This document shows positions 8,561 through 16,595 of a stretch of 49,891 nt of DNA, in pieces; positions within the stretch are counted from its first letter, which is position 1; each line of letters opens with the position of its first letter. Made by a program: the position numbers and the translations under genes. The notes below the pieces were generated by a model. That model saw only the letters and a program-made list of their open reading frames with translations. It searched no databases and was not told the origin of the DNA. The DNA comes from Levilactobacillus tongjiangensis (GTDB taxonomy: Bacteria; Bacillota; Bacilli; Lactobacillales; Lactobacillaceae): assembly GCF_003946345.1 (NCBI RefSeq), contig NZ_RHNY01000019.1, positions 1 to 49,891 on the forward strand, written 5' to 3'.

Positions 8561-8934
8561 TGGAATCAAAGAAAGCAACGGCTAATGAAATGGCCCAAGT
8601 TGAAACCGTTATTGGTCGAATTCTACAGGTCGGCGTGATTGTTTCAGCTATTATTATGTTGATTGGGTTAGGCATGTTTTTGACAACTGGTTATTCTGGC
8701 TATGAAGGGGAATTCGTTCCCCGGCGCATGGCCACGATTTTAACGGGAACCTGGCAATTACGGCCATACGCCATCATGATGTTAGGCGTGTACTGCCTGA
8801 TCTTAACGCCCGTTTTACGGGTCGTCGTGTCCATCTACGCGTTCTATAAGGAGCGAGATCACCTGTACGTGGCCATCACCACGTTAGTCTTATTCATTTT
8901 AATTGCCGCCCTCTTAATTGGGGTGCACGGCTAA
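8560..8934 (+). CDS. DUF1634 membrane protein
   Basis: 124 residues with three hydrophobic segments (about 28-47, 69-88 and 99-121) and the DUF1634 features GRILQVGVIVSA and LRPYAIMMLGVYCLILTPVLRV. The family has no assigned reaction but is often fused or adjacent to TauE/SafE transporters. Its start overlaps the upstream stop by one base, so the two are translationally coupled. Family I copy R1 starts 12 bp after its stop in the same orientation. Confidence 0.88.
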   Translation: MESKKATANEMAQVETVIGRILQVGVIVSAIIMLIGLGMFLTTGYSGYEGEFVPRRMATILTGTWQLRPYAIMMLGVYCLILTPVLRVVVSIYAFYKERDHLYVAITTLVLFILIAALLIGVHG

Positions 8935-8945
8935 ACGCCGTCTCC

Positions 8946-9119
8946 GGTTCCCGGGCAGGCTGGTGGCTGTGGGGACCGGGGAAAGCCAAAGTACGGTCTT
9001 TCCCCTCGACTTGAAATCTTGCCCAAATCGCAAGTTTCCAAGCTCGTCCCCTGCTGTAAGTTCGGCAAGGTTCGTCCGAACTAACACCAGCGACACAGCC
9101 ACCAACCTGCCCGAGAACC
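8946..9119 (+). repeat. Family I structured repeat, copy R1
   Basis: Outer stem P1 pairs 8946-8971 with 9094-9119 (24 of 26 positions). Inside are P2 (GGGGAAAG/CTTTCCCC, 12-base loop), P3 (CTTGAAA...TTTCCAAG) and P4 (GTTCGG/CCGAAC). Plus orientation, starting 12 bp after the DUF1634 stop. The following 174 bp up to R2 hold no gene. Confidence 0.85.
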
Positions 9120-9293
9120 TGCGACTGACACTGGTTGGTCAGGCTAGTATTAGATAAAATAGTCAGACATTGTTTTAACAGAAAATTTGGTAGAATCAAT
9201 CGTATGCCGTGAACTTGGATTAATGACTTACTTGGCAGCATGAATGTGACGTAAAGTTGTAGTGATAGTGTGTCGGTAGCTCGAGTTAAGGTA

Positions 9294-9474
9294 GCCGAAG
9301 GTTGTTAGGGTGGGGGCAGCTGTGTCGACGGTGTTGAGTGGTGTTCTTTACCGCTCTACAGCGTGGGGTGGCTTGAAGACTCGTTGGGTTGTACGAGGCT
9401 TCAAGCCAAGAGAAAAGACCGTTTTGTGGCTTTTCTTGGCCCCCACAGCAGCTACCACCCTGACAACCGAAGGC
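9294..9474 (-). repeat. Family I structured repeat, copy R2
   Basis: Minus orientation. P1 pairs 9294-9324 with 9444-9474, with a symmetric GAA/GAA internal loop. On the minus strand P2 is AGAAAAG/CTTTTCT with the conserved CGGT in the loop. It converges on R1 across a 174-bp spacer and lies beyond the terminator of the first alcohol dehydrogenase gene. Confidence 0.85.
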
Positions 9475-9516
9475 GGAAACACAAGGAAAACAACCAGCAA
9501 AGAGAATAGAAGAGAC

Positions 9517-9551
9517 AAAAAAGCTTCGACCAATTTGGCCGGAGCTTTTTT
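9517..9551. terminator. Bidirectional terminator after the distal dehydrogenase gene
   Basis: AAAAAAGCTTCG pairs with CCGGAGCTTTTTT around CCAATTTGG, giving T-runs on both strands. It serves the minus gene ending at 9618. Confidence 0.85.
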
Positions 9552-9617
9552 GCTGTTGCGGTATTAATGAACGTGAACGAGTTGAGTGGCGGCAGGCAAT
9601 GCCGCAAGGAGTACTGT

Positions 9618-10376
9618 TTATTGGGCGGTGTAACCACCGTCGACAACGAATTCGGCACCCGTAGCAAACTTGGATTCGTTGGAAGCCAGGTAGATACAGA
9701 TGTAGGCGATGTCGTCGGGTTCACCTAAGTGGCCCATTGGTGTCTTGGAACGGTCAGACATAGCGGCTTCGATTTCAGGAACGGCTTCGACCATTGGCGT
9801 CTTGATGTAGCCTGGGTGAACCGTGTTGACCCGCACGTCGTAATCGTTCATGGCACAATCCAGAGCGGCTGACTTGGACATAATCCGCACAGCACCCTTA
9901 GAAGCGTTATAGGAGCCGGCGTTAGCGTCCCCAACTAGCCCTTCAATGGAAGAAATGTTAATGATGGAGGCACCCAGGTGCTTGTTCTTCATCCGTTGAA
10001 TCCCTAACCGGGTACCGAAGAAGACCCCGTCCAAGTTAACGGAGAGTAACTTGTGCCAGTCTTCCGTTGTCGTGCTTTCAATGGGGCCAGTTAAGCCGAT
10101 ACCGGCGTTGTTAACCACCGTGGTAACTTGACCGAAGGCTTTTTCAGTTGCATCGAAAACGGCGTTCCAGCTGGCTTCTTCCGAAACATCTTGTTGGAAA
10201 AATTGAATCACGTCAGGGGCTCCAATAGATTTGGCGGCCTTTTCACCAACGTCAGCGTGACGGCCAGTAATCATGACCTTTGCGCCTTCTTCAACAAACT
10301 TATGCGCAACGGATAAGCCAATGCCAAGCGTTCCGCCAGTAACGATTGCAACTTTTCCATCCAAACGATTTGCCAT
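9618..10376 (-). CDS. R-specific short-chain alcohol dehydrogenase, copy 1
   Basis: 252 residues; the ATG at 10376 (MANRLDGK) is preferred to the ATG at 10391, because GGAGG lies between them at the right distance. It is a classical short-chain dehydrogenase: TGGTLGIG cofactor motif, NNAG, catalytic Ser (ISS), YNASK and Asn (VNLD). It resembles closely the Mg-dependent, NADPH-using R-specific alcohol dehydrogenase of L. brevis, which reduces ketones to R-alcohols. TGRH after the second beta strand fits NADPH preference, and the C-terminal GGYTAQ, part of the Mg/tetramer interface in that enzyme, is kept. It has its own promoter and terminator, so it is not strictly co-transcribed with copy 2. 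Confidence 0.93.
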   Translation of the reverse strand: MANRLDGKVAIVTGGTLGIGLSVAHKFVEEGAKVMITGRHADVGEKAAKSIGAPDVIQFFQQDVSEEASWNAVFDATEKAFGQVTTVVNNAGIGLTGPIESTTTEDWHKLLSVNLDGVFFGTRLGIQRMKNKHLGASIINISSIEGLVGDANAGSYNASKGAVRIMSKSAALDCAMNDYDVRVNTVHPGYIKTPMVEAVPEIEAAMSDRSKTPMGHLGEPDDIAYICIYLASNESKFATGAEFVVDGGYTAQ

Positions 10377-10460
10377 AATTATGACCTCCATAAAGTATTT
10401 ACGTGATTAATTTCACATACAAGTTAAATACTATTATGCTACAACTTGCTGAGTTTGTTA
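10377..10460 (-). promoter_or_regulatory. Promoter of dehydrogenase copy 1
   Basis: On the minus strand TTAACA and CATAAT are 17 bases apart, about 60 bases upstream of the ATG at 10376. The ribosome site is GGAGG. Confidence 0.55.
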
Positions 10461-10482
10461 AGTATTTTATCAATAGAAAATT

Positions 10483-10517
10483 AAAAAGCAACCAACCCCA
10501 AGCGGGACGGTTGCTTT
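10483..10517 (-). terminator. Terminator between the two dehydrogenase genes
   Basis: On the minus strand AAAGCAACC pairs with GGTTGCTTT and is followed by TTTTTAATTTT. It closes the upstream gene (10535-11293), so each paralogue is its own transcription unit. Confidence 0.8.
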
Positions 10518-10534
10518 GTCAGAAAAATCAGAGA

Positions 10535-11293
10535 TTATTGGGCAGTGTAACCACCATCGACAGTGAATTCTGCACCCGTAGCGAACTTGGATTCGTTGGA
10601 AGCCAAGTAAACACAGATGTAGGCGATGTCGTTAGGTTCACCGATGTGACCCATTGGCGTCTTGGTACGTTGAGACATGTTCGTTTCGAAACCAGGTTGT
10701 GCGTCAACTAGTGGCGTCTTGATGTAACCAGGGTGAACGGTGTTGACCCGTACATCGTAGTCCTTCAAGGAGCAATCCAAAGCAGCAGACTTGGACATCA
10801 ACCGCACAGCACCCTTGGAGGCGTTGTAGGCACCCAAGTTAGGGTCACCAACCAAGCCTTCAATGGAAGACATGTTGATGATGGAGGCGCCGAGGTTCTT
10901 GTTCTTCATGCGTTGGATACCCAAACGCGTACCGAAGAAGACACCATCTAAGTTAACGCCCAATTGTTGACGCCATTCGGCAGTCGTGGTGTTTTCGATG
11001 CTCTTAGCAATGGCCATCCCGGCGTTGTTAACGACCGTGGTAACGGGGCCAAAGGCCTTTTCAGTGGCATCGAACAAGTCGTTCCAGCCTTCTTCGTCAG
11101 TTGCGTCGTGCTTGAAGAATTGGATGACGTCAGGGGTGCCAATGGACTTAGCAGCCTTTTCACCGACGTCGGCGTGACGACCAGTGATCATCACCTTTGC
11201 ACCTTCTTCAACAAACTTTTGGGCAACTGCTAAACCGATACCTAATGAGCCACCCGTAACGATTGCAACTTTACCATCTAAACGATTTGACAT
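10535..11293 (-). CDS. R-specific short-chain alcohol dehydrogenase, copy 2
   Basis: 252 residues, same length as copy 1 and clearly its tandem paralogue. It begins MSNRLDGKVAIVTGG, exactly as the L. brevis R-specific alcohol dehydrogenase does. The catalytic set is complete: N114, S143, Y156 and K160 counting the initiator Met, with NADP-type TGRH at 37-40. The C-terminus ends GGYTAQ. The differences from copy 1 cluster in the substrate lid (copy 2 has DAQPGFETNMSQRTK where copy 1 has EAVPEIEAAMSDRSK), so the two may prefer different ketones. The ATG follows GGAGGAG. Confidence 0.94.
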   Translation of the reverse strand: MSNRLDGKVAIVTGGSLGIGLAVAQKFVEEGAKVMITGRHADVGEKAAKSIGTPDVIQFFKHDATDEEGWNDLFDATEKAFGPVTTVVNNAGMAIAKSIENTTTAEWRQQLGVNLDGVFFGTRLGIQRMKNKNLGASIINMSSIEGLVGDPNLGAYNASKGAVRLMSKSAALDCSLKDYDVRVNTVHPGYIKTPLVDAQPGFETNMSQRTKTPMGHIGEPNDIAYICVYLASNESKFATGAEFTVDGGYTAQ

Positions 11294-11372
11294 AAAATCT
11301 CCTCCATTATCAATTTTCTGTTACTCTAATCACATGCCGGAATTCATTATGCCTGAAAACCGTTAATTTGTG
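11294..11372 (-). promoter_or_regulatory. Promoter of dehydrogenase copy 2
   Basis: On the minus strand TTCACA and CATAAT are separated by 17 bases, about 60 bases before the ATG at 11293. Confidence 0.5.
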
Positions 11373-11528
11373 AAGTAATTTCTTTCGATTGGGACGTTGT
11401 GCTTATTTGTAGTAGGCTGCTCAAGTTATGCTACACTAGTTAGGAATGGATTTAGTGAGCTTAAAAATTTAAGTAATTGTATCCAGTTAAGTTTTGTTAT
11501 GAGCTTGTTTAGGATGGGGAGAGGTTAG

Positions 11529-11792
11529 ATGTCTAAGCATCAAGTACCAATGTGGTTATTGGGATTGGTTGGGTTAGTCGTTAGTGCATTTTGTATTTTG
11601 GGTTATCTGATAAATGAAGAGGCAATCTCAGCTCAAGCCGCTCAGCCACTCAATAATTGGGTGTGGGGAATTACCACCATTTTTGCGTTGGTCTTTACGG
11701 TTGGTTCATTTTTAAAGCGTAAGCGATTGGCGGCGGTGAGCTTGCTGGTGATGATCATCGGCATGGTCGTTTATTTTGGATTTCTAAATTAA
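11529..11792 (+). CDS. Small integral membrane protein
   Basis: 87 residues with three hydrophobic segments (about 8-27, 43-60 and 67-85) separated by a short soluble loop (NEEAISAQAAQPLNN) and a basic turn (KRKR). A good ribosome site (GGGGAGAGG) precedes the ATG. I do not recognise the family. It lies 82 bp before the MFS transporter gene on the same strand and could share its transcript. Confidence 0.75.
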   Translation: MSKHQVPMWLLGLVGLVVSAFCILGYLINEEAISAQAAQPLNNWVWGITTIFALVFTVGSFLKRKRLAAVSLLVMIIGMVVYFGFLN

Positions 11793-11874
11793 AAGGCAAT
11801 TTGAATTTTAGATGACCTGGATAATCTTGCGGAAAGTCATTGTGTAAATCAACAGTTGAAGAGGCGAAGAAGTC

Positions 11875-13119
11875 GTGGGAGCACGCAAAGGTAAAACTGA
11901 ACAGTGGCGGCGGAATTTAGCCGTGTTGTGGCTAGGAACGTTTATCGCTGGTATGGGTTTCAGTGAAATTATGCCATTTTTATCGTTGTACGTTGAAGGC
12001 TTGGGTCACTTTACGAAGGGCCAAGTCACCATCTATAGTGGGTTGACCTATGCGGCCACCTTCTTCGTCATCGCAGCGGTCTCACCGCTGTGGGGCAAGT
12101 TGGCCGATTGCAAGGGTCGGAAGTTGATGTTACTCCGGTCATCAATTGGGATGGCCATCGTGATTGGCCTTATGGGCTTTGTGACGAACGTTTGGCAGTT
12201 GATTGGCTTGCGTTTTTTGCAGGGCTTTTTCGCCGGTTATATTCCTAACGCCAGTGCGTTGATTGCTGCCGAAACGCCCAAGGAAAAGAGTGGTAACGCG
12301 TTGGGCGTGCTGACAACGGGGTACGTGAGTGGAAACTTGATTGGCCCAGTTTTGGGTGGTATTCTGGCCCAGGTCTTCACGATTCGCTGGACTTTTCTGT
12401 TGACTGGTTTCTTCTTGATTGTGGTCTTTATTCTAAGTGCCACGTTGGTTCATGAGCATTTCACACCCATCAGCCGCGAGAAACAGGCGCAAGCGGGTAG
12501 TTGGCTCAAACAGGTTAAAAACCCCAAACTCATTTTGGTATTGTTAGTTTCAACCATGTTTATTCAAATGGGGAACAACTCCATCACACCAATTATCAGT
12601 CTGTACGTCAAACAACTCATGAGTGGTACGGGACCGATTACGTTGGTTGCCGGTATCATTGCGGCATTGCCGGGAATCTCAACGCTGTTAGCGGCGCCTA
12701 AGCTAGGTGAGTACGGTGACCGCCACGGGACACAGCGCGTGTTGGTCTTCGGATACGTCTTTGCCGTCTTAATGTACTTTCCGCAAGGCTTCGTGTCCAG
12801 TGTCTGGCTACTCGGGGTATTTCGATTCATGATTGGGGTCTCCGACGGGGCATTGTTCCCGGCCGTTCAAACGATGTTAACCAAAAACGCGCCGCATTCA
12901 TTAGTAGGGACAGTCTTCAGTTGGAATCAATCCTTCCAGGCGCTCGGTAGTATGTTGGGAGCGTTAGTTGGCGGCTTAGTAGCCAATTGGTTTAACTACA
13001 GTGGTGTATTCACGTTTACGGCATTTACCTTGCTGCTAAACTTTCTACTATTGTGGTGGTTGGTCCCAGAAATTCGGCAGTGGCACAGTAAACCCACTAA
13101 GAGGAGTGTAAACGAATGA
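11875..13119 (+). CDS. MFS multidrug exporter
   Basis: 414 residues starting at GTG behind GAGGCGAAG. Twelve hydrophobic segments are visible. The cytoplasmic loop between helices 2 and 3 has GKLADCKGRK, the MFS motif A; GYIPNASALIAAETP is the DHA1 drug/H+ antiporter motif in helices 4-5, and GDRHGTQR repeats motif A in the second half. This places it in the drug:H+ antiporter-1 group (MdtG/Bmr-like). The substrate is unknown. Its stop overlaps the start of the alarmone synthetase gene by 4 bp (ATGA), so both are translated together. Confidence 0.88.
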   Translation: MGARKGKTEQWRRNLAVLWLGTFIAGMGFSEIMPFLSLYVEGLGHFTKGQVTIYSGLTYAATFFVIAAVSPLWGKLADCKGRKLMLLRSSIGMAIVIGLMGFVTNVWQLIGLRFLQGFFAGYIPNASALIAAETPKEKSGNALGVLTTGYVSGNLIGPVLGGILAQVFTIRWTFLLTGFFLIVVFILSATLVHEHFTPISREKQAQAGSWLKQVKNPKLILVLLVSTMFIQMGNNSITPIISLYVKQLMSGTGPITLVAGIIAALPGISTLLAAPKLGEYGDRHGTQRVLVFGYVFAVLMYFPQGFVSSVWLLGVFRFMIGVSDGALFPAVQTMLTKNAPHSLVGTVFSWNQSFQALGSMLGALVGGLVANWFNYSGVFTFTAFTLLLNFLLLWWLVPEIRQWHSKPTKRSVNE

Positions 13120-13787
13120 CAGATACGACAAATAATTTACCCGCTCAGTTTGTCAACGACCCAACATCCTTGGAAGCCATCGATCGGTTCCGCTCGTGGA
13201 TGTTGAATTATCGGAGTGCTGTGCAGGTCGTGGAGACTAAGATTCACTACTTGGATCAGGAGTATCAAATTCAAAATGGGCACACGTTGGTAGATAGTCT
13301 TCAGTCTCGTATCAAGTCACCAGAAAGCATTTTGGAAAAGGTACAACGTAAACATTTGAACTTTGACTTTGAGACGTTGCCACAACAAATGCATGACATC
13401 GCGGGTATCCGCATCATTGTCCGGTTTGAGGATGATATTTTGTCTATGGAACGGCGGTTAGAAAAGCAGCCGGATATTAAGATTTTGAACCGTAAGGACT
13501 ATGTGTCGAAGCCCAAACCGAACGGCTATCGGAGCTTGCATTTAATTCTGGCAGTCCCGGTCTTTCTAGCAGCGGGCGTCGAAGAAGTAACGGTTGAAGT
13601 ACAGATCCGCACGATTGCCATGAACTTCTGGGCTTCGCTGGAACATGAATTAAGTTATAAGAAAAACGTCCAGCATCAGGATGAACTGCGACATGAACTG
13701 GTGGTGAAGGCTGAATTGGTTCATCAGCTCGACCAGGATATGAACGCCATCAAGAACCAGATTCGGGCGGAGGAAAAGCGGTCTTAA
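13116..13787 (+). CDS. Small alarmone synthetase (RelP/RelQ type)
   Basis: 223 residues with only the RelA/SpoT synthetase domain and no hydrolase, TGS or ACT domain. Motifs: DIAGIRIIVRFEDDI, RKDYVSKPKPNGYRSLHLI (ATP and GTP binding) and VEVQIRTIAMNFWASLEHELSYK with the catalytic Glu. Such proteins make (p)ppGpp from ATP and GDP/GTP under envelope stress and act as tetramers. I cannot decide firmly between RelP (YwaC) and RelQ (YjbM). The 4-bp overlap with a multidrug exporter gene couples alarmone synthesis to export. R3 begins 13 bp after its stop and lies before the terminator, inside the predicted 3' untranslated region. Confidence 0.9.
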   Translation: MTDTTNNLPAQFVNDPTSLEAIDRFRSWMLNYRSAVQVVETKIHYLDQEYQIQNGHTLVDSLQSRIKSPESILEKVQRKHLNFDFETLPQQMHDIAGIRIIVRFEDDILSMERRLEKQPDIKILNRKDYVSKPKPNGYRSLHLILAVPVFLAAGVEEVTVEVQIRTIAMNFWASLEHELSYKKNVQHQDELRHELVVKAELVHQLDQDMNAIKNQIRAEEKRS

Positions 13788-13799
13788 CGTGTCTGGGCC

Positions 13800-13979
13800 G
13801 CCTGCGGCTGCCAGGGAGGGCCCGCTGTGGGGACCGGAGCGAGCCAAAGAGCGGTCTCTCTCCTCGACTTGAAGCTTCGGGAAATCGCCGAAGCTCCAAG
13901 CTCGTCCCACGCTGTAGGCTAGCTGAAGAGCACTAGCCTACAGCGTCGACACGGCTGGTCCTCCCTGGCAGCCACTGGC
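13800..13979 (+). repeat. Family I structured repeat, copy R3
   Basis: P1 includes the uninterrupted stem GCTGCCAGGGAGG (13807-13819) with its complement near 13960-13973. P2 is GGAGCGAG/CTCTCTCC, P3 CTTGAAGCTTCGG/CCGAAGCTCCAAG, and P4 GTAGGCTAG/CTAGCCTAC (perfect). Plus orientation, between the stop at 13787 and the terminator at 14054. Confidence 0.9.
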
Positions 13980-14053
13980 TTCGAAGGTGATATTGGCTTC
14001 ATGTTCCAATCAGTTGGCATACTGACAGTGTTAATAAATCGTTAAATTAAAAT

Positions 14054-14106
14054 GAGCCTAGTCTGGTTGACAGTAGATACTACGTCAAGCAAACTAGGCT
14101 CTTTAT
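14054..14106. terminator. Terminator downstream of the alarmone synthetase gene
   Basis: GAGCCTAGT (14054-14062) pairs with ACTAGGCTC (14093-14101); inside, TTGAC-AGTAG pairs with CTAC-GTCAA. TTTAT follows on the plus strand and a T-rich run on the minus. Confidence 0.75.
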
Positions 14107-14206
14107 GTACGGCTTTGATGATGTTAGATGTACAGAAGTAGTTGCTGGGTAACTTAATTTTAGTAGAGAAGGCCTATCTGTATTTACTGGTTAGTTGCTA
14201 GTGGAA

Positions 14207-14368
14207 GTGGTCAGGTGTGGCGCCCATGGTGGTCTTGTTAGACCAAGTAGGCTGCTTGATTCTACAAGACTAGGACGAGCTTTAAGACTCGTCCTTGGAG
14301 GCTTAAAGCCGAGTCTAAAGACCGCACCATAGGCTTTAGACGGTCCCACAGGCGGCGTACCTGACCAC
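14207..14368 (-). repeat. Family I structured repeat, copy R4 (divergent)
   Basis: Minus orientation. P1 GTGGTCAGG (14207-14215) pairs with CCTGACCAC (14360-14368). On the minus strand P2 is GTCTAAAG/CTTTAGAC with GCGGT in the loop. P3 contains GACGAG/CTCGTC, an arm seen in no other copy. It converges on R3. Confidence 0.75.
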
Positions 14369-14393
14369 CGTAACGATGGGCGCCTGACCAGTC

Positions 14394-14420
14394 AAAAAAA
14401 GCCTTAGCATAAATGCTAAG
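14394..14420 (-). terminator. Terminator of the DUF2929 gene
   Basis: CTTAGCAT pairs with ATGCTAAG; on the minus strand it is followed by GGCTTTTTTTGAC. Confidence 0.85.
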
Positions 14421-14452
14421 ACTAAAGTTTACGATCATGCTTATTCAGAGCG

Positions 14453-14653
14453 TTATTTTTCGCTCGAAGCTTGGTCATCACGGCTGAGCAGCGTGATTCC
14501 GTTGACCGCAATCAAAGCAACAACTGCCATTGAAACCCCAATTTGTAAAGGCTTCCAGGTCATTTGTTCCAGAGTTCCGCCAATGTAACCAACAACTTCA
14601 CCGAAGATAACCGCCCAGAAAATTACGACTAAATTAGATTCAAGCCACTTCAC
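14453..14653 (-). CDS. DUF2929 (YjzD-like) small membrane protein
   Basis: 66 residues from the GTG at 14653, chosen because GAGGT lies five bases before it; an in-frame GTG at 14662 is too close to that site. Two hydrophobic segments (NLVVIFWAVIFGEVVGYIG and IGVSMAVVALIAVNGITLL) and a charged tail (SRDDQASSEK). NLVVIFWAVIFGEVVGYI matches the start of DUF2929 proteins of lactobacilli as I remember them. The family has no assigned function. It stands alone with its own terminator. Confidence 0.72.
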   Translation of the reverse strand: MKWLESNLVVIFWAVIFGEVVGYIGGTLEQMTWKPLQIGVSMAVVALIAVNGITLLSRDDQASSEK

Positions 14654-14754
14654 ACGCGTCACCTCACAATCGATACAATTCTACCACGATTCAGGGTTCA
14701 GCGGGTAAATAACTTGATGTTTTGATTGGAACTTTTTAGCCAGAGGCGTCTGGG

Positions 14755-14878
14755 TTGCGGATTATCAGGGGTTCCCGTATAATAAATCTTAATTGAATTA
14801 GAGATGGTTGAAGCGACTGCTTTCAAGAACGGCGTCCTCCTTGGGTTGGGGGGACCGTTTTTGGCGGTCGCTTTTTGT
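14755..14878 (+). ncRNA. Possible small RNA or attenuated leader before napA
   Basis: TTGCGG (14755-14760) and TATAAT (about 14778-14783) are 17 bases apart, a strong promoter. The transcript would run into a nested hairpin (AGCGAC/GTCGCT outside, AACGG/CCGTT inside) ending in TTTTTG near 14875. This makes either a 90-base RNA or a terminated leader for the antiporter gene at 15020. No known riboswitch consensus is visible. Confidence 0.45.
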
Positions 14879-15019
14879 TTGCTTACGGGCAAACGGACTA
14901 AGTTTACTCACCTGGTCGACAGGCTACCAGGTCGCTATTTAAGCGTTGGAAGACTATGCTGAGTGAAGGATTCAGCAATTATTGACTAAACTGACTGATT
15001 AAATTAAAGGAGGCTACTC

Positions 15020-16216
15020 GTGGAACTATTAAAAGATTTAACTTTGATTCTATTGGCAACGACCGTGGTGGGCCACTACTGTACGCGGATTGGCATTCCC
15101 GCCGTTATCGGGCAATTACTAGTGGGGGTTCTGGTGGGGCCAGCGATGTTAGGCTGGATTACCTTGTCGCATTCATTGGAAAGCTTTGCGGAAATCGGGG
15201 TCATTATCCTGATGTTCATTGCCGGGTTGGAAAGTGACCTCCAACTGCTGAAACGGTATTTGAAACCCAGTGTGCTGGTCGCGTTGATGGGCGTATTGAT
15301 TCCCGTCGTGGGCACTTATTTGGTGGGGATGTTCTATAACCTGGGGACCACGGAGAGTTTGTTTATCAGCGTGATTTTTGCTGCAACCTCCGTCTCAATT
15401 TCTGTCGAAGTGCTGAAGGAAATGAACGCCCTCAACAGTCGTGAAGGAACCACCATTCTGGGCGCGGCGGTGGTGGATGATGTGTTGGCCGTTGTGATTT
15501 TGAGTGTGTTGGTCAGTACGACTGGAACCGCCGTTGGTGAAAGTGCCGCTCAATCCAGCAGCCTCTTATTGACGACGATTGAACAAATCATTTACTTCGC
15601 GGCCATATACTTTGTCGTTCGTTGGCTAGCGCCTTACATGGCTAAAATTGGTGATCGATTGATGATTCCGATGGGCGCCACGTTGATGGCCATTATTTTA
15701 TGTTTTGGGATGGCCTACGTTGCCGAACTGGTTGGGTTGAGTGACGTGGTGGGGGCGTTCTTCGCCGGTATCGCCATTTCACAGACCACAGCGCGGTCGA
15801 CGGTTGACCGGCACATCGAACCGGTGGGGTACGCCCTCTTTATCCCGGTCTTCTTCGTCAGCATTGGGTTAAACATGGACTTCCACGGTCTGGGCAAACA
15901 AATCGGGTTTATCGCCGTCCTGACCATCGTGGCGGTTCTGACCAAACTGGTTGGTGCCGGGGCAGGCGCCAAAATCGCCGGCTTCTCATTAGGAAGTTCC
16001 ACAGCAGTTGGTGCCGGAATGGTTTCCCGAGGCGAAATGGCGTTGATTATCGCGCAAATTGGGTATCAGGCCAAACTGATGTCACCAGTCCGGTATTCCG
16101 CTATCGTCGCGGCTATCATTGTCGCAACCTTGTTGGCCCCGTTCCTGTTGCGGTGGGCGATGGACCACGTGCGGCGCGGCCAAGTCGACCGTTCCAAGGT
16201 TCGACCTGCAGAATAG
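15020..16216 (+). CDS. napA: Na+/H+ antiporter, CPA2 (NapA) family
   Basis: 398 residues starting at GTG behind AAAGGAGG. About twelve transmembrane segments. D153-D154 in GAAVVDDVLAVVILS are the two acidic residues of electrogenic CPA2 antiporters such as NapA, which exchange cytoplasmic Na+ for H+ at the membrane. FIAGLESDLQLLKRY (helix 3), AATSVSISVEVLKE (helix 4 break) and GMVSRGEMALII (late helix) are further family motifs. There is no C-terminal regulatory domain, only a basic tail. The 366-bp upstream region contains a promoter plus terminator-like hairpin that could attenuate expression. R5 begins 18 bp after the stop, before the shared terminator. Confidence 0.9.
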   Translation: MELLKDLTLILLATTVVGHYCTRIGIPAVIGQLLVGVLVGPAMLGWITLSHSLESFAEIGVIILMFIAGLESDLQLLKRYLKPSVLVALMGVLIPVVGTYLVGMFYNLGTTESLFISVIFAATSVSISVEVLKEMNALNSREGTTILGAAVVDDVLAVVILSVLVSTTGTAVGESAAQSSSLLLTTIEQIIYFAAIYFVVRWLAPYMAKIGDRLMIPMGATLMAIILCFGMAYVAELVGLSDVVGAFFAGIAISQTTARSTVDRHIEPVGYALFIPVFFVSIGLNMDFHGLGKQIGFIAVLTIVAVLTKLVGAGAGAKIAGFSLGSSTAVGAGMVSRGEMALIIAQIGYQAKLMSPVRYSAIVAAIIVATLLAPFLLRWAMDHVRRGQVDRSKVRPAE

Positions 16217-16233
16217 GCTTAGTGTTCACCTAT

Positions 16234-16405
16234 GGTTGCCAGGGTGATGGCCCGCTGTGGGGACCGGCGTGAACCATAGTGCGGTCTCACGCCTCGACTG
16301 GAAGCCTCGGTAAACCGCTGAGGCTCCCAGCTCGTCCCACGCTGTAAGCTAGCTGTGAGACGCTAGCTAACACCGTCGACACGGCCAGCCACCATCCTGG
16401 CATCC
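16234..16405 (+). repeat. Family I structured repeat, copy R5
   Basis: P1 pairs GGTTGCCAGG (16234-16243) with CCTGGCATCC. P2 is GGCGTGA/TCACGCC, P3 CTGGAAGCCTC/GAGGCTCCCAG (CTTG/CAAG of other copies replaced by CTGG/CCAG), P4 AGCTAGC/GCTAGCT. It lies between the napA stop and the terminator at 16478. Confidence 0.9.
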
Positions 16406-16477
16406 TCCGGCTATGGTTTGTCGCAACCTATTCTTTGACTTGTGTGGTCAGTGAGTAGTAATGATAGGCTTAAATCT

Positions 16478-16526
16478 AAAAACGGTCCTCACCCCGGCAC
16501 ATAGCCGTTGGTGAGGACCGTTTCTT
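16478..16526. terminator. Bidirectional terminator between napA and a secreted-protein gene
   Basis: AACGGTCCTCACC pairs with GGTGAGGACCGTT; TTTCTTTG follows on the plus strand and TTTTTAG on the minus. Confidence 0.88.
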
Positions 16527-16595
16527 TGTAAAACTGATTTTTTTCGTGAAAATGGGTGACAAATTCGGTTCCAATTTCGTTAGTAAGGGTAGGGA

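Noticed and set aside
8918-9567. Open frames across R1, R2 and other repeats
   Set aside because: Similar frames recur at every repeat copy because the element is GC-rich and free of stops in some frames. They lack ribosome sites, run across stems, and break in other copies.
14784-14878. Fluoride or other known riboswitch before napA
   Set aside because: A GAGATGG segment recalls the fluoride riboswitch, but the required second half (CTGATGAC-type segment) is absent, and no other consensus fits.
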